From Caryophanales bacterium UBA1427 (GTDB lineage: Bacteria > Bacillota_I > Bacilli_A > ML615J-28 > CAG-313), in the NCBI GenBank assembly GCA_002329485.1, contig DCTZ01000005.1:36059-100058 (forward strand): a stretch of 64,000 bases of DNA. The letters run 5' to 3'. Positions 16,185-26,859 of the stretch are shown here, in pieces. The position numbers and the translations under genes were made by a program. Positions within the stretch are counted from its first letter, which is position 1; each line of letters begins with the position of its first letter. The notes under the pieces were generated by a model. The model ran no database searches. It saw only the letters and a program-made list of their open reading frames with translations, and was not told the DNA's origin.

Positions 16185-16844
16185 ATGGCCAAAGGAATCT
16201 TAGGTAAGAAAATCGGAATGACACAAATTTTTTCTGAAACCGGCGAATTGATCCCGGTTACAGTGATTGACGTAACTCCGAACGTAGTATTACAGAAAAA
16301 GACAGTAGAAACTGATGGATACGAAGCTGTTCAATTGGGTTATTGCGACAAACCGGAACGTTTAGCAAATAAACCGGAAAAAGGACATGCAGCCAAAGCT
16401 AATACTGCCCCTAAGCGCTTCGTTAAAGAAATCGCTGGGAAAGAAATGCTGGCGTTTGAAGTTGGACAAGAGGTAAAAGGAAACATCTTCTCCGTGGGTG
16501 AATTAGTGGATGTTACTGGAATCTCCAAGGGTAAAGGTTACCAAGGAGTCGTCAAAAGATATAATCATCACATCGGACCTATGGCGCACGGTTCTGGATA
16601 CCATCGCCAAATCGGTTCCATGGGAGATATCGGCGTATCGCGCGTTAAACCGGGCAAGAAAATGGCCGGACGCATGGGCGGCGAAACCAAAACAATTCAA
16701 AATCTCGAATTTGTTAAGTATGATCCAGAAAATAATGTAGTTCTTATTAAGGGCAGCGTTCCTGGAGCCAAGAACTCGTTCGTATTGATTACGAATGCGG
16801 TCAAAGCCGGAAATGCAGCGCTTAATCCAGAGAGCTTAGCATAG
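16185..16844 (+). CDS. rplC: 50S ribosomal protein L3
   Basis: 219 residues. Early-assembly 23S rRNA binder near the peptidyl-transferase centre. [18 protein letters not shown] at the N terminus, the [17 protein letters not shown] extension loop and GQKMAGR-type sequence ([11 protein letters not shown]) are diagnostic. Starts 21 nt after rpsJ behind GGAGGTG. Confidence 0.98.
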   Translation: MAKGILGKKIGMTQIFSETGELIPVTVIDVTPNVVLQKKTVETDGYEAVQLGYCDKPERLANKPEKGHAAKANTAPKRFVKEIAGKEMLAFEVGQEVKGNIFSVGELVDVTGISKGKGYQGVVKRYNHHIGPMAHGSGYHRQIGSMGDIGVSRVKPGKKMAGRMGGETKTIQNLEFVKYDPENNVVLIKGSVPGAKNSFVLITNAVKAGNAALNPESLA

Positions 16845-16856
16845 GAGGAATAAGTC

Positions 16857-17480
16857 ATGCCTAATGTACAATTATTAAACCAACAAGGGGCTGTGATTGG
16901 TGAACTTCAATTGAGCGAAGAAGTTTTCGGCGTTCCTGTTCACCAACAGGCGATTTTTGATGCGGTAGTTGCCGAAAGAGCAGGTATGCGTCAAGGAACG
17001 CAAAAAGCCAAAACAAGAGCAGAAGTCAGAGGCGGCGGAAGAAAACCATGGCGTCAAAAAGGTACAGGACGCGCCCGTCAGGGTACAATCCGCGCTCCGC
17101 AATGGCGTGGCGGCGGTGTCGTATTTGCACCGACTCCTAGATCGCATGCAATCAAAGTCAACAAAAAAGTTGTCCGCTTGGCAATGAAAAGCGTATTGAG
17201 CGAAAAAGTCCGCGAAAATGCCTTTATCGTATTGGATAAGATCGAACTCGATAACTTCAAAACCAAATCGTTTGTCGAAGTATTGAACAATATCAAAGCC
17301 GACGGCAAAGTCTTAGTCGTCTTAAACGACGCCAATCCTAATGTGGAATTGGCCGGAAGAAACTTGCCGAATGTAATTATCCACAACGTCAACCATATCT
17401 CGGTATACCAGGTTCTGAATGCCGATTGCATGGTTCTGACACAAGATGTAGTATCCCACTACGAGGAGGTGCTTAAATAA
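16857..17480 (+). CDS. rplD: 50S ribosomal protein L4
   Basis: 207 residues. Lines the exit tunnel; its loop ([19 protein letters not shown]) is visible near residues 57-75. In many bacteria L4 also represses its own operon. AGGAGGA precedes the ATG. The stop codon overlaps the ATG of rplW by one base. Confidence 0.98.
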   Translation: MPNVQLLNQQGAVIGELQLSEEVFGVPVHQQAIFDAVVAERAGMRQGTQKAKTRAEVRGGGRKPWRQKGTGRARQGTIRAPQWRGGGVVFAPTPRSHAIKVNKKVVRLAMKSVLSEKVRENAFIVLDKIELDNFKTKSFVEVLNNIKADGKVLVVLNDANPNVELAGRNLPNVIIHNVNHISVYQVLNADCMVLTQDVVSHYEEVLK

Positions 17481-17767
17481 TGAAATCACCGTACGATATT
17501 ATTATTAAGCCGATTATCACCGAAAAAACCACCAATTTAGCTAACAACAAACTTCAATATACGTTTGCGGTCGATCCGAGAGCTAACAAAGTGGAAATCA
17601 AAAACGCTATCGAAGAAATCTTCGAAGTCAAAGTTGTCGCAGTCAGAACTATCAATGTTCGCAGAAAACCGAAAAGAATGCAAAAATTTGAAGGGTTTAA
17701 ACCAGCATACAAAAAAGCCATCGTTCGCTTAATGCCGGGTCAAACCATTTCAGTCTTTGAAGTATAA
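17480..17767 (+). CDS. rplW: 50S ribosomal protein L23
   Basis: 95 residues. Sits at the tunnel exit and docks trigger factor and SRP. Shows [15 protein letters not shown] and the [15 protein letters not shown] helix. TAATG overlap with rplD implies coupling. Confidence 0.97.
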   Translation: MKSPYDIIIKPIITEKTTNLANNKLQYTFAVDPRANKVEIKNAIEEIFEVKVVAVRTINVRRKPKRMQKFEGFKPAYKKAIVRLMPGQTISVFEV

Positions 17768-17782
17768 AGGAGGAAGGACATC

Positions 17783-18613
17783 ATGGCGATTAAGAAATAT
17801 AAACCAACGACCAACGGTCGTCGAAACATGACAGCCTTAACATATGAAGAAATCACGACAACCAAGCCAGAAAAAAGCTTACTTGCTCCTTTAAGCAAGA
17901 CTGGAGGACGTAACTCGACCGGCCGGATTACCGTCCGTCATATCGGCGGCGGCTCGAGACGGAAATACAGAATTATCGACTTCAAACGCGACAAAGACGG
18001 CATCGCCGGAAAAGTCGCAACAATCGAATATGATCCGAACCGCAGTGCCAACATTGCTTTAATCAACTATGTTGACGGCGAAAAACGTTATATTTTGGCA
18101 CCGAACGAATTACAAGTCGGAAGCACCATCATGTCGGGCGAAAATGCAGATATCCGAATCGGAAACTGCTTACCGCTCAACAAAATTCCTGTCGGTACAA
18201 TGGTTCACAATATTGAATTATATCCTGGACACGGCGGCCAATTGGTTCGTGCTGCTGGTGCAGGTGCTCAGATTCTCGGCCGCGAAGACAAATACACTTT
18301 ACTCCGTTTGACAAGCGGCGAAGTTCGCAAAATCCTCGGCAACTGCCGTGCAACAATCGGTATTGTCGGAAATCTCGACTACTCCCTTGTCAATATCGGT
18401 AAAGCCGGTCGCACCCGTCACATGGGAATCCGCCCAACGGTCAGAGGTTCGGTTATGAACCCTAACGATCACCCTCACGGCGGTGGTGAAGGTCGTTCGC
18501 CAGTCGGACGCGATGCACCAAGAACTCCTTGGGGTAAGATTGCCCTTGGCGTTAAGACAAGAAAAACTAAGAAAAAGAGCAGCGGACTAATCGTTCGTCG
18601 TCGTAATGGATAG
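17783..18613 (+). CDS. rplB: 50S ribosomal protein L2
   Basis: 276 residues, standard. Needed for subunit association and peptidyl-transferase assembly. The conserved C-terminal [14 protein letters not shown] with the key His is present near residue 229, as is [28 protein letters not shown] precedes the ATG. Confidence 0.98.
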   Translation: MAIKKYKPTTNGRRNMTALTYEEITTTKPEKSLLAPLSKTGGRNSTGRITVRHIGGGSRRKYRIIDFKRDKDGIAGKVATIEYDPNRSANIALINYVDGEKRYILAPNELQVGSTIMSGENADIRIGNCLPLNKIPVGTMVHNIELYPGHGGQLVRAAGAGAQILGREDKYTLLRLTSGEVRKILGNCRATIGIVGNLDYSLVNIGKAGRTRHMGIRPTVRGSVMNPNDHPHGGGEGRSPVGRDAPRTPWGKIALGVKTRKTKKKSSGLIVRRRNG

Positions 18614-18626
18614 GAGGAACTAATTA

Positions 18627-18905
18627 ATGGCACGTTCACTTAAAAAAGGACCTTTTTGCGATGAACATCTTCTCAAAAAAGTCATTAAATTAAACGAAAA
18701 GAATACCAAGAAAGTTATTCAGACTTGGTCAAGAAGATCTACAATCTTTCCTGAATTTGTCGGCCATACAGTTGCAGTTCATAACGGCAAAGAGCATCTT
18801 CCTGTTTACGTGACGGAAGATATGGTTGGTCATAAGTTCGGTGAATTCGCACCGACAAGGACTTACCGCGGACACGGTAAGGATAAGAAAGTTGCTAAGA
18901 AATAG
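18627..18905 (+). CDS. rpsS: 30S ribosomal protein S19
   Basis: 92 residues. Head protein near the A site. [18 protein letters not shown] and [17 protein letters not shown] are diagnostic. AGGAGG precedes the ATG. Confidence 0.98.
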   Translation: MARSLKKGPFCDEHLLKKVIKLNEKNTKKVIQTWSRRSTIFPEFVGHTVAVHNGKEHLPVYVTEDMVGHKFGEFAPTRTYRGHGKDKKVAKK

Positions 18906-18914
18906 GTGATGAAC

Positions 18915-19250
18915 ATGGAAGCAAGAGCTATTGCAAAATCAGTAAGAATCTCTCCGCGCAAAGGCAGACTTGTTGCCGACCTTATCCGCGGCAAATCAGT
19001 CGGAACCGCAGTCGCCATTCTTAACAATGTCGAAAGTACCGTTAAGGAAAGCATCTTGAAAGTCGTTCAATCGGCAGTTGCCAACGCCGAAAACAATCAC
19101 GATATGGATGTCGAAAAACTATATATTAAAGAAATATTTATCAATCCGGGAGCCACTTTGAAACGTTTCCGCGCGCGTGCCAAAGGCAGTGGCAATCGTA
19201 TCTTGAAAAGAACCAGTCACATCACAGTTGTTGTGGCAGAAAAACTATAG
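18915..19250 (+). CDS. rplV: 50S ribosomal protein L22
   Basis: 111 residues from ATG 18915. The beta-hairpin lining the exit tunnel (TLKRFRARAKGSGNRILKRT) is near the C terminus. In-frame starts at 18906 and 18909 lie within or against the AGGTGAT (18904-18910), so 18915 (MEARAIAKSVRISPRKGR) is preferred. Confidence 0.96.
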   Translation: MEARAIAKSVRISPRKGRLVADLIRGKSVGTAVAILNNVESTVKESILKVVQSAVANAENNHDMDVEKLYIKEIFINPGATLKRFRARAKGSGNRILKRTSHITVVVAEKL

Positions 19251-19262
19251 GAGGTAACGAAG

Positions 19263-19916
19263 ATGGGACAAAAAGTTAATCCAGTAGGAATGCGGATAGG
19301 CATCATCAGAGATTGGGACGCAACTTGGTATGCACCGAAAGCAAAAGTTGCCGATCTCTTGCTTGAAGACCTCAAAATCCGTTCTTTCATTAATTCCTTC
19401 TATAAAGCAGCATATATCTCTCGCGTGGAAATCAAAAGAACCGGTAAAAGAATAATCGTTATTATTTCAACCGCAAAACCGGGTGCCGTTATCGGAAGAG
19501 AAGGTTCCAAGAAAAACGAAGCGATTCGCGAACTCGAAAAACTTACCAAGAAAAATGTTTTCCTGACAATCGCCGAAATCAAAAACCCAGACCTTGACGC
19601 AACACTAGTCGCAAGAAAAATCGCCGAAGACTTGGAAAACCGTGCTTCGTTCCGCCGTGTTCAGAAAATGGCTATCCAACGTGCTTTGAAAGCCGGCGCC
19701 AAAGGAATCAGAACAATCGTTTCCGGTCGTTTGGGCGGTGCGGAAATCGCGCGCAGCGAAGGTTACATCGAAGGAAGCGTTCCTCTGCATACCCTTCGCG
19801 CCAACATCGACTACGCAACAGCCGAAGCCATGACGACATACGGCAAACTCGGTGTCAAAGTTTGGATCAACAAAGGTGAAATTTTAACCGAAAAACAAAA
19901 GAAGGAGGGCCGATAG
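19263..19916 (+). CDS. rpsC: 30S ribosomal protein S3
   Basis: 217 residues. KH-domain protein at the mRNA entry channel. [30 protein letters not shown] (KH GxxG) and the [14 protein letters not shown] block are clear. Confidence 0.98.
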   Translation: MGQKVNPVGMRIGIIRDWDATWYAPKAKVADLLLEDLKIRSFINSFYKAAYISRVEIKRTGKRIIVIISTAKPGAVIGREGSKKNEAIRELEKLTKKNVFLTIAEIKNPDLDATLVARKIAEDLENRASFRRVQKMAIQRALKAGAKGIRTIVSGRLGGAEIARSEGYIEGSVPLHTLRANIDYATAEAMTTYGKLGVKVWINKGEILTEKQKKEGR

Positions 19917-19918
19917 AC

Positions 19919-20335
19919 ATGTTAATGCCTAAAAGAACTAAGTATCGCCGCCCTCATCGAATTAGTTATGAGGGAAAAGCGAAAGGCGGCAAGAAAGTTA
20001 GTTTTGGTGAATATGGCCTTCAATCAACCGAGGGCGCATGGATTACCGATCGTCAAATCGAGGCTGCCCGTATTGCCATGACACGTTATATGAAACGTGA
20101 CGGTAAAGTGTGGATCAATATCTTCCCGCACTTGATCAAAACCAAGAAACCGCTTGAAGTTCGGATGGGTTCCGGTAAAGGTGCTCCTGACGGATACGTA
20201 GCGGTCGTTAAAACAGGCACGATTATGTTTGAAATCGGCGGTGTATCGGAAGAAGTCGCTCGCGAAGCGTTCAGACTAGCTTCACACAAATTGCCGGTAA
20301 AAACAAAATTTGTGACAAGAGAAAGTGGTGAATAA
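19919..20335 (+). CDS. rplP: 50S ribosomal protein L16
   Basis: 138 residues. Central protuberance and A-site tRNA contact. [14 protein letters not shown] aligns with the Bacillus MLLPKRVKYR start, and GGAGG is 10 nt upstream, so ATG 19919 is kept over ATG 19925. Also [15 protein letters not shown]. Confidence 0.97.
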   Translation: MLMPKRTKYRRPHRISYEGKAKGGKKVSFGEYGLQSTEGAWITDRQIEAARIAMTRYMKRDGKVWINIFPHLIKTKKPLEVRMGSGKGAPDGYVAVVKTGTIMFEIGGVSEEVAREAFRLASHKLPVKTKFVTRESGE

Positions 20336-20337
20336 TT

Positions 20338-20649
20338 ATGCCAAAAGAAAAGAAAACCGAAGCTGTAGTTGAAACCAAAAAGTCAACTAAGGAAAAAGCG
20401 GCTAAAGCCACGACAAAAGTTGACAAAAAAGCTCCGAAGAAGTTATCTTCTGTCCAAAAACTAAGAGAACTTGAAAATCAAGAACTTGAAATCAAAATCA
20501 AGGAATTGAAACAGGAACTCTTTAACCTTCGTTTTCAGGCTGCTGTTGGTAAATTAGAAAACACTGCTCAATTACGTAAAGTTAAAAAGGATATTGCCCG
20601 CGCATATACCATTCTAACGGAACGCGCCAAGGCAAGCGTTCAGGGATAG
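20338..20649 (+). CDS. rpmC: 50S ribosomal protein L29 with N-terminal extension
   Basis: 103 residues, against about 65 in most bacteria. The L29 core (about residues 37-103) shows LRELENQELEIKIKELKQEL, FNLRFQAAVGKLENTAQLR and KKDIARAYTILTER. Residues 1-36 are an added Lys/Ala/Thr/Glu-rich segment, probably disordered and exposed at the tunnel exit. No internal start codon with a ribosome binding site is present at the core boundary, whereas GGTGAA precedes the ATG at 20338, so the extension appears real. Confidence 0.94.
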   Translation: MPKEKKTEAVVETKKSTKEKAAKATTKVDKKAPKKLSSVQKLRELENQELEIKIKELKQELFNLRFQAAVGKLENTAQLRKVKKDIARAYTILTERAKASVQG

Positions 20650-20661
20650 GAGGCCAAGACA

Positions 20662-20922
20662 ATGGAAAGAAACAGTCGCAAAACATATATAGGTACTGTT
20701 GTGTCGGATGTCAATGACAAAACAATCACGGTATTAGTTGAAACACATCGTAAGCACCCTATCTATGGAAAAAACACAAAAATAAGCAAAAAATTCACTG
20801 CGCACGATGAGCAAAATCTTGCTAAGAACGGTGATATCGTTGAAATAATGGAAACTCGTCCGTTATCAAAAACAAAACGTTATCGCTTAGTTAGGATTGT
20901 TCAAAAGGCAGTCATTGTATAA
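20662..20922 (+). CDS. rpsQ: 30S ribosomal protein S17
   Basis: 86 residues. Primary 16S rRNA binder. [38 protein letters not shown] and [14 protein letters not shown] are diagnostic. AGGAGG overlaps the end of rpmC. Confidence 0.98.
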   Translation: MERNSRKTYIGTVVSDVNDKTITVLVETHRKHPIYGKNTKISKKFTAHDEQNLAKNGDIVEIMETRPLSKTKRYRLVRIVQKAVIV

Positions 20923-20936
20923 TCAGGAGGTGTCTT

Positions 20937-21305
20937 ATGCTTCAACAAGAAAGTAGAGTCAATGTTGCTGATAATACCGGTGCCAAAGAACTTTTGATTA
21001 TCCGAATCTTAGGCGGTTCACATCGTCGTTCTGCCAATATTGGTGACATCGTAGTCGCAACAGTCAAATCAGCCACACCCGGCGGACAAGTTAAAAAGGG
21101 TGATGTTATAAAAGCCGTCATCGTACGGACCAAAAAAGGATTACGGAGAACGGATGGTTCCTATATCAAATTTGATGATAATGCAGCAGTAATCATAAAA
21201 GAAGACAAAAACCCACGCGGTACTCGGATCTTCGGCCCTGTTGCAAGGGAATTACGTGAAAAAGATTTCATGAAAATCGTTTCTCTCGCTCCGGAAGTGT
21301 TATAG
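20937..21305 (+). CDS. rplN: 50S ribosomal protein L14
   Basis: 122 residues. Interface protein contacting 16S helix 14. [39 protein letters not shown] and [15 protein letters not shown] are diagnostic. First gene of the classical L14-L24-L5 trio. Confidence 0.98.
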   Translation: MLQQESRVNVADNTGAKELLIIRILGGSHRRSANIGDIVVATVKSATPGGQVKKGDVIKAVIVRTKKGLRRTDGSYIKFDDNAAVIIKEDKNPRGTRIFGPVARELREKDFMKIVSLAPEVL

Positions 21306-21314
21306 GAGGTCGCT

Positions 21315-21641
21315 ATGAAGATTAAAAAAGGTGACATAGTTGTTGTAACAACAGGTAAACACAAACCATCCCGTGGAAATCAAACAACTGGCGAAGTTCT
21401 AGCGGTTTATCCGAAAACAAATCGAGTAGTAGTTAAAGGCGTCAATATCGCCGCTAAACATTCCCGCCCGTCCCAAAGTAATCCGGACGGCGGAATCATC
21501 AAAAAGGAAGCGCCTATCCACGTTTCCAATGTGGCAATTCTTGACCCGGTAACCAAGAAACCAACCAAAGTTGGTTACAAATTCGTAGATGGCAAAAAGG
21601 TTCGTTTCGCGAAAGCATCCGGAACCGTACTTGACAAGTAG
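21315..21641 (+). CDS. rplX: 50S ribosomal protein L24
   Basis: 108 residues. Assembly initiator protein with an N-terminal KOW motif ([17 protein letters not shown]). The [15 protein letters not shown] block is typical. Confidence 0.97.
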   Translation: MKIKKGDIVVVTTGKHKPSRGNQTTGEVLAVYPKTNRVVVKGVNIAAKHSRPSQSNPDGGIIKKEAPIHVSNVAILDPVTKKPTKVGYKFVDGKKVRFAKASGTVLDK

Positions 21642-21655
21642 GAAGGAGATTACAG

Positions 21656-22195
21656 ATGAATCGTTTATTAACTAAATACAAAGAACAAGTTGTTCCTAAG
21701 TTAATGGAAAAGTTCGGTTATAGCACTGTAATGGAAGTTCCAAAGATTGAAAAAATCGTTGTCAACATGGGTATCGGTGACTCCATCAGCAATTCCAAAT
21801 TGCTTGATGCCGCTGTCGAAGATTTAACAACCATTACCGGTCAAAAACCAATTGTCACTAAAGCAAAGAAATCAATCGCAGTATTCAAAATCCGCGAAAA
21901 CATGCCGATCGGCGCCAAAGTAACTTTGCGCGGCGAAAGAATGTTCGAGTTTTTGGATAAATTGGTAACTATTTCACTACCTCGCGTTAGGGACTTCAGA
22001 GGGGTAAATCCGAATTCCTTCGACGGCCGCGGCAATTTCTCGCTCGGTATCAAGGAACAATTGATTTTCCCGGAAATCAACTATGATAAGGTATTGAAAA
22101 TTCGTGGTATGGATATTGTTATTGTCACTACCGCAAAAACAGACGAAGAAGGCCGGGCCTTGCTAAGTATGCTCGGAATGCCTTTCAGAAGGTAG
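21656..22195 (+). CDS. rplE: 50S ribosomal protein L5
   Basis: 179 residues. Binds 5S rRNA in the central protuberance. [47 protein letters not shown] and [15 protein letters not shown] are diagnostic. Confidence 0.98.
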   Translation: MNRLLTKYKEQVVPKLMEKFGYSTVMEVPKIEKIVVNMGIGDSISNSKLLDAAVEDLTTITGQKPIVTKAKKSIAVFKIRENMPIGAKVTLRGERMFEFLDKLVTISLPRVRDFRGVNPNSFDGRGNFSLGIKEQLIFPEINYDKVLKIRGMDIVIVTTAKTDEEGRALLSMLGMPFRR

Positions 22196-22210
22196 TGGAG
22201 GTAGAAAATT

Positions 22211-22396
22211 ATGGCAAAAACTTCATTAAAAGTTAAAAGCAAACGTACACCAAAATTTAGCGTAAGACAATACACTCGTTGCGAACGTTGTGGCCGTCCT
22301 CATGCAGTTTATCGCAAATTCAAAGTCTGCCGGCTTTGCTTCCGCGAACTTGCATACAAAGGATTAATCCCTGGCGTTAAAAAATCGAGTTGGTAG
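22211..22396 (+). CDS. rpsZ: 30S ribosomal protein S14, zinc (type Z) form
   Basis: 61 residues. The short zinc-binding S14 with C-x2-C pairs (CERCG and CRLC) and the C-terminal [12 protein letters not shown]. The zinc-independent paralog is not in the window. Confidence 0.98.
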   Translation: MAKTSLKVKSKRTPKFSVRQYTRCERCGRPHAVYRKFKVCRLCFRELAYKGLIPGVKKSSW

Positions 22397-22413
22397 AAAG
22401 GGAGGTCTATACA

Positions 22414-22809
22414 ATGGTAATGACTGATCCAATTGCTGATATGCTTACAAGGATTCGCAATGCGAGTCAGATGAAACACTCCAAGGTCACAGTACCTGCT
22501 TCCAACCTCAAAATGGAAGTGCTTCGGGTGTTGAAAGAAGAAGGATATATTAGCGATTATGAAAAAGTAGAAGACGGCAAACAAGGGTTGATCAACATCA
22601 CTCTTCGTTATGTCGACAAAATGCGTGCCATCACTGGTATCAAAAGAATTTCCAAACCGGGACTAAGAGTATATGCCAAAAGCGACGAATTGCCAAAAGT
22701 ATTGAACGGCTTAGGAATCGCAATCGTTTCGACTTCAAGCGGATTGATGACCGACAAAGAAGCCCGTCAGAAGAAACTCGGCGGCGAAATCATCGCTTTC
22801 GTCTGGTAA
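22414..22809 (+). CDS. rpsH: 30S ribosomal protein S8
   Basis: 131 residues. Central-domain assembly protein and classical spc operon autoregulator. [16 protein letters not shown] and [18 protein letters not shown] are diagnostic. GGAGG at about 22401-22405 is 8 nt from ATG 22414; the upstream in-frame codons are rejected. Confidence 0.97.
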   Translation: MVMTDPIADMLTRIRNASQMKHSKVTVPASNLKMEVLRVLKEEGYISDYEKVEDGKQGLINITLRYVDKMRAITGIKRISKPGLRVYAKSDELPKVLNGLGIAIVSTSSGLMTDKEARQKKLGGEIIAFVW

Positions 22810-22822
22810 GAGGTGCACATAT

Positions 22823-23359
22823 ATGTCAAGAATAGGCAATAAAGAAATCCTCATTCCGGCGGGAGTTACCATCATACAAAACGGTCAAACCCTTGAAGTA
22901 ACCGGTCCTAAAGGAAAAATGGAATATACTTTTGATGAAAATGTTGCAATCAACATTCACGATAACAAAATAAAGATCACACGTCACGGTGATGAAAAAT
23001 ATCAACGCGCAATCCACGGAACCAGTAGAGCCCTCCTTCACAATATGATTACAGGTGTTACTACCGGTTTCAGCAAAAGCCTTGAAATTCAGGGAACAGG
23101 TTTCAGAGCTCAGTTACAAGGCAACGCCCTTGTGTTAAACCTCGGTTTCTCCCATCAGGTTGTGATGGAAATACCGAAAGGACTCAAAGTCGAAGTTCCA
23201 AACCCTACCGAAATAACTGTTTCAGGATACGATAAACAAGCTGTGGGCCAGTTTGCGGCTGAAATTCGCAAGAACAGAAAACCTGAACCTTACAAAGGCA
23301 AAGGCGTTCGTTACAAAGGCGAATACGTACGTCGCAAAGAAGGCAAGAAGGCTAAGTAG
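22823..23359 (+). CDS. rplF: 50S ribosomal protein L6
   Basis: 178 residues. Near the factor-binding site. [30 protein letters not shown] and the C-terminal [18 protein letters not shown] are diagnostic. Confidence 0.98.
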   Translation: MSRIGNKEILIPAGVTIIQNGQTLEVTGPKGKMEYTFDENVAINIHDNKIKITRHGDEKYQRAIHGTSRALLHNMITGVTTGFSKSLEIQGTGFRAQLQGNALVLNLGFSHQVVMEIPKGLKVEVPNPTEITVSGYDKQAVGQFAAEIRKNRKPEPYKGKGVRYKGEYVRRKEGKKAK

Positions 23360-23379
23360 AAAGGAGACTAAAAGACGAT

Positions 23380-23742
23380 ATGATTATTAAAGAATCAAGA
23401 GCAAAAGCACGCGAAGTCCGTCATCAAAGACTCCGTCAGACATTAAGCGGAACCAGTGAACGTCCTAGACTTGCGGTATTCAGATCGAACAAAAACATCG
23501 CTGCTCAAATCATCGATGACGAAAAATCGATTACTTTAGTTTCTGCATCTACAATCGAACACGGCAATCGCATCGAACCAGGATCAAATATCGAAGCAGC
23601 ACAACAGGTTGGTACAAGAATCGCTCAGAGAGCTCTCGAAAAAGGTATCACCGAAGTTGTATTTGACCGTGCGGGCAACCAATACCACGGCAGAGTTAAG
23701 GCACTTGCAGATGCAGCACGCGATGCTGGTCTCAAGTTTTAG
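23380..23742 (+). CDS. rplR: 50S ribosomal protein L18
   Basis: 120 residues. Binds 5S r[23 protein letters not shown] and [20 protein letters not shown] are diagnostic. AAGGAG to ATG spacing is rather long (13 nt). Confidence 0.97.
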   Translation: MIIKESRAKAREVRHQRLRQTLSGTSERPRLAVFRSNKNIAAQIIDDEKSITLVSASTIEHGNRIEPGSNIEAAQQVGTRIAQRALEKGITEVVFDRAGNQYHGRVKALADAARDAGLKF

Positions 23743-23753
23743 GAGGATACGTC

Positions 23754-24260
23754 ATGCGTGATAAGAATAAAGTAACCGAAGAAAAAGTACTTGAAGAACG
23801 CGTTGTCACAATAAACCGCGTAACGAAAGTTGTTAAAGGCGGAAGACGTTTCCGTTTCTCGGCACTCGTAGTTGTCGGCGATTACAAAGGAAATGTCGGT
23901 TTCGGCAGCGGAAAAGCGCAAGAAGTTCCTGAAGCCATCAAGAAAGCCATCGAAGACGCTAAGAAAAACATGATTTCCGTTCCGATCATCGGAACCACAA
24001 TCCCACACGAAATCACCGGCGAATTCGGCGCAGGCAAAGTGTTCTTAAGACCTGCCCCAGCCGGTACCGGAGTTGTTGCCGGTGGCGTGGTCAGAAGCGT
24101 TGTCGAACTTGCGGGCATCCAAGATATTACAACCAAATCTTTAGGTTCGAGTACACCAATCAATATTGTCAGAGCAACTTTCGCAGCACTGAAAGCACTA
24201 AGAACGGTTGAACAAGTAGCTCGTTTGCGTGGTAAGACACCTGAAGAGATTGTGAGGTAG
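23754..24260 (+). CDS. rpsE: 30S ribosomal protein S5
   Basis: 168 residues. Decoding-fidelity protein. [20 protein letters not shown] and the [13 protein letters not shown] helix, plus [17 protein letters not shown] and [13 protein letters not shown], are diagnostic. Confidence 0.98.
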   Translation: MRDKNKVTEEKVLEERVVTINRVTKVVKGGRRFRFSALVVVGDYKGNVGFGSGKAQEVPEAIKKAIEDAKKNMISVPIIGTTIPHEITGEFGAGKVFLRPAPAGTGVVAGGVVRSVVELAGIQDITTKSLGSSTPINIVRATFAALKALRTVEQVARLRGKTPEEIVR

Positions 24261-24266
24261 CATACT

Positions 24267-24449
24267 ATGGAAAAGACATTGACAATCAAATTAGTTAAAA
24301 GCCCTATTGCAACACCCAAGAATCAAAAAGACACCCTGAAAGCATTAGGCCTAACTAAGATTAACAAAACCGTTGTAAAAGCAGACAATCCGCAAATCCG
24401 CGGAATGATCAAAACAGTAGCACACTTAGTAAGTGTCGAAGAAGCTTAG
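24267..24449 (+). CDS. rpmD: 50S ribosomal protein L30
   Basis: 60 residues. [20 protein letters not shown] and [20 protein letters not shown] identify it. Absent from many reduced genomes, present here. Between rpsE and rplO as usual. Confidence 0.97.
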   Translation: MEKTLTIKLVKSPIATPKNQKDTLKALGLTKINKTVVKADNPQIRGMIKTVAHLVSVEEA

Positions 24450-24461
24450 GAGGTGCGAACG

Positions 24462-24902
24462 ATGAAATTACATGAATTAAAATCGGTTACGGGAGCCAGA
24501 CATTACAAAAAACGTGTCGGACGCGGAACAGGTAGCGGTATGGGTAAAACGGCAACCCGCGGCCATAAAGGACAAAACGCCCGTGCTGGCGGCGGCGTTC
24601 GCTTGGGATTCGAAGGCGGTCAGACACCGTTGTTCAAACGCCTTCCGAAAAGAGGATTCACCAATTTAACCCGTAAAGAATATGCTATCGTTAATGTTGA
24701 AGACCTCAATGTGTTTGCGCCAGGAACAGTCGTAGATGCAGAAGCACTAAGAAAAGTTGGATTAATCAATAAAGAATACGAAGGAGTGAAAATATTAGGC
24801 AACGGTGACTTAAATGTCGCTTTGACAATCAAAGCGAAGAAGTTCTCCAAATCCGCAATCGAAAAAATCAGCAACGCTGGTGGAACTTACGAGGTGGCCT
24901 AA
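24462..24902 (+). CDS. rplO: 50S ribosomal protein L15
   Basis: 146 residues from ATG 24462, which follows AGGAGGTG; the GTG at 24453 is rejected because it falls within that site. [39 protein letters not shown] and [18 protein letters not shown] are diagnostic. Confidence 0.97.
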   Translation: MKLHELKSVTGARHYKKRVGRGTGSGMGKTATRGHKGQNARAGGGVRLGFEGGQTPLFKRLPKRGFTNLTRKEYAIVNVEDLNVFAPGTVVDAEALRKVGLINKEYEGVKILGNGDLNVALTIKAKKFSKSAIEKISNAGGTYEVA

Positions 24903-24904
24903 TA

Positions 24905-26203
24905 ATGAAAAAGTTTTTTAGCAAAAATAAGAAGTTGATTCTGAGTGCATTGTTTACGCTCGGTGCGCTGCTTGTATGGCGGATCGGCGTATATATCAAA
25001 ATCCCGTTTGTCAGCGTAAATGACCAATTGGCCAAAGAAGAAAGCTTGTTCGGCTTCTTGGATATCTTCACCGGAGGCGCCTTGTCGCAATTCTCGATTG
25101 TGGCCCTCGGTGTCAGCCCGTACATCACGGCTTCCATCGTTGTCCAATTGTTGCAAATGGACATTGTTCCGCAGTTTGCGGAATGGGCGGAAGAAGGCGA
25201 AAGCGGAAAAGCAAAACTGAACCAATGGACACGTTATATTGCTTTGTTCCTCGCTTTTGTTCAGGCTTTGACCATTATCATCACATATATCAGAAATTAC
25301 GGAAGTTACTTTTTGGAAACATTCGATCCGAATCCGTTCATTTATGTATACATGGCATTGGTAATGACAGCCGGTACTGCATTCGTGCTTTGGTTGTCTG
25401 ACCAAATCACCATGAAAGGTATCGGAAACGGGGCATCGATGATGATTGTCGCCGGTATTATTGCGGGTCTTCCTGCAATGTTCAAATCCCTGATCACTCA
25501 GTTCCTGACAACGACGGATAGCCATACTCCGGTAACAAAAGATTACATTATTTTTGCTGTAATAATTCTCGTGTTGTTGCTTGTTTTGGTCGGTGTTGTA
25601 TTCCTGGAAGGTTTGCAACGCAAAATTCCGATTCAATACTCGAACCGTCCGGCCGCAGCGCAAGTCCGCGGTAAACAAGATTCCAACATTCCGATCAAAC
25701 TCAATTCCGCATCCGTTATTCCGGTAATTTTTGCGGCTACATTGCTCAGTTTGCCGCTGACAATCATCAACTTCATCAAACGTCAGGGCTCAACCATTTC
25801 GGAATGGTGGGAAATAGTATTCAGCTATCGCAGACCGATCGGTTTTGCAATTTATATTATTTTGATTTTCTTGTTTACTTTCTTTTATTCCTTCTTACAA
25901 ATTAATCCAGATAAGATGAGCGAAAACCTAAAGAAACAGAATGCCTATATTCCAGGTGTCAAACCGGGAGAAGATACGGCTGCTTATATTTCGAAAGTAT
26001 TGTTCAAGATAACCGTTTTGGGTGCTACGTATCTTGCGGTTCTTGCATCCTTGCCGATTATTTTGGGTAATATCTTCGGTTTGGACGAATCGGTTCAAAT
26101 CGGAGGAACCAGTATCATGATTGTTGTCGGTGTCGCAATCGAAACCGCCAAACAAATCAAAACGCAAGCCCAATCCCAGGAATATCGGGGATTCTTAAGA
26201 TAG
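24905..26203 (+). CDS. secY: protein translocase subunit SecY
   Basis: Pore subunit of the Sec translocon in the cytoplasmic membrane, 432 residues with about ten hydrophobic segments. Visible signatures: the plug-domain ALSQFSIVALGVSPYITASI near residue 60-80, the cytoplasmic loop EGLQRKIPIQYSNRPA near 235-250, and SASVIPVIFAATLLSLP near 265-280. Starts 2 nt after rplO with the ribosome binding site inside rplO, so translation is likely coupled. Followed by adk and map, the standard spc-operon end. Confidence 0.97.
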   Translation: MKKFFSKNKKLILSALFTLGALLVWRIGVYIKIPFVSVNDQLAKEESLFGFLDIFTGGALSQFSIVALGVSPYITASIVVQLLQMDIVPQFAEWAEEGESGKAKLNQWTRYIALFLAFVQALTIIITYIRNYGSYFLETFDPNPFIYVYMALVMTAGTAFVLWLSDQITMKGIGNGASMMIVAGIIAGLPAMFKSLITQFLTTTDSHTPVTKDYIIFAVIILVLLLVLVGVVFLEGLQRKIPIQYSNRPAAAQVRGKQDSNIPIKLNSASVIPVIFAATLLSLPLTIINFIKRQGSTISEWWEIVFSYRRPIGFAIYIILIFLFTFFYSFLQINPDKMSENLKKQNAYIPGVKPGEDTAAYISKVLFKITVLGATYLAVLASLPIILGNIFGLDESVQIGGTSIMIVVGVAIETAKQIKTQAQSQEYRGFLR

Positions 26204-26211
26204 GAGTTACC

Positions 26212-26859
26212 ATGCGCTTACTAATCATGGGAGCTCCCGGAACCGGAAAGGGGACATATGCCGAAGGAATCGAAAAACACTTTGGCATTCCCCACATTTC
26301 CACGGGTGAAATTTTCCGCGAGGCTATCAGTCAGAAAACGCCCTTAGGGGTTCTCGCACAAAGTTATATCGACGACGGACATTTGGTACCGGACGATGTG
26401 ACGGTTCAAATCGTCAAAGAACGGATTCAACAGCCGGACTGCCAAAACGGTTTCGTTTTGGACGGATTTCCGAGAACATTGAATCAGGCCGAAATTTTTA
26501 CCCAGATTTTAAACGAATTGAACATTCAATTGGATTTAGTGATTAATTTACTCGCCGATGAAGAGTTGATCATTCGGCGCATTACCAATCGTCGCTTATG
26601 CTCGAAATGCGGAAAAGGATACAATCTGATAACGATTCCGCCTAAGAAACCGGGAATCTGCGATGATTGCGGCGGAGCTTTGTATCAGAGAAAAGACGAT
26701 TCCGAAGAAGTAATCCGGGAACGTCTCGAAGTTTATCAAAAACAGACAAAACCTTTGATCGACTATTACGAAGCTCAAGGAAATATAATACACATGAATG
26801 GCGCAGGCGAAATCGACGAAGTCACAAATGTAATAATTGCTATGTTGGAGGCAAGATGA
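26212..26859 (+). CDS. adk: adenylate kinase (zinc lid form)
   Basis: Balances ATP, ADP and AMP. 215 residues. P-loop GAPGTGKGT at residues 7-15, [11 protein letters not shown] for AMP binding, and a LID carrying CSKCGKGYN and CDDCGG, i.e. a four-cysteine structural zinc site typical of Gram-positives. The TGA stop overlaps the ATG of map. Confidence 0.97.
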   Translation: MRLLIMGAPGTGKGTYAEGIEKHFGIPHISTGEIFREAISQKTPLGVLAQSYIDDGHLVPDDVTVQIVKERIQQPDCQNGFVLDGFPRTLNQAEIFTQILNELNIQLDLVINLLADEELIIRRITNRRLCSKCGKGYNLITIPPKKPGICDDCGGALYQRKDDSEEVIRERLEVYQKQTKPLIDYYEAQGNIIHMNGAGEIDEVTNVIIAMLEAR

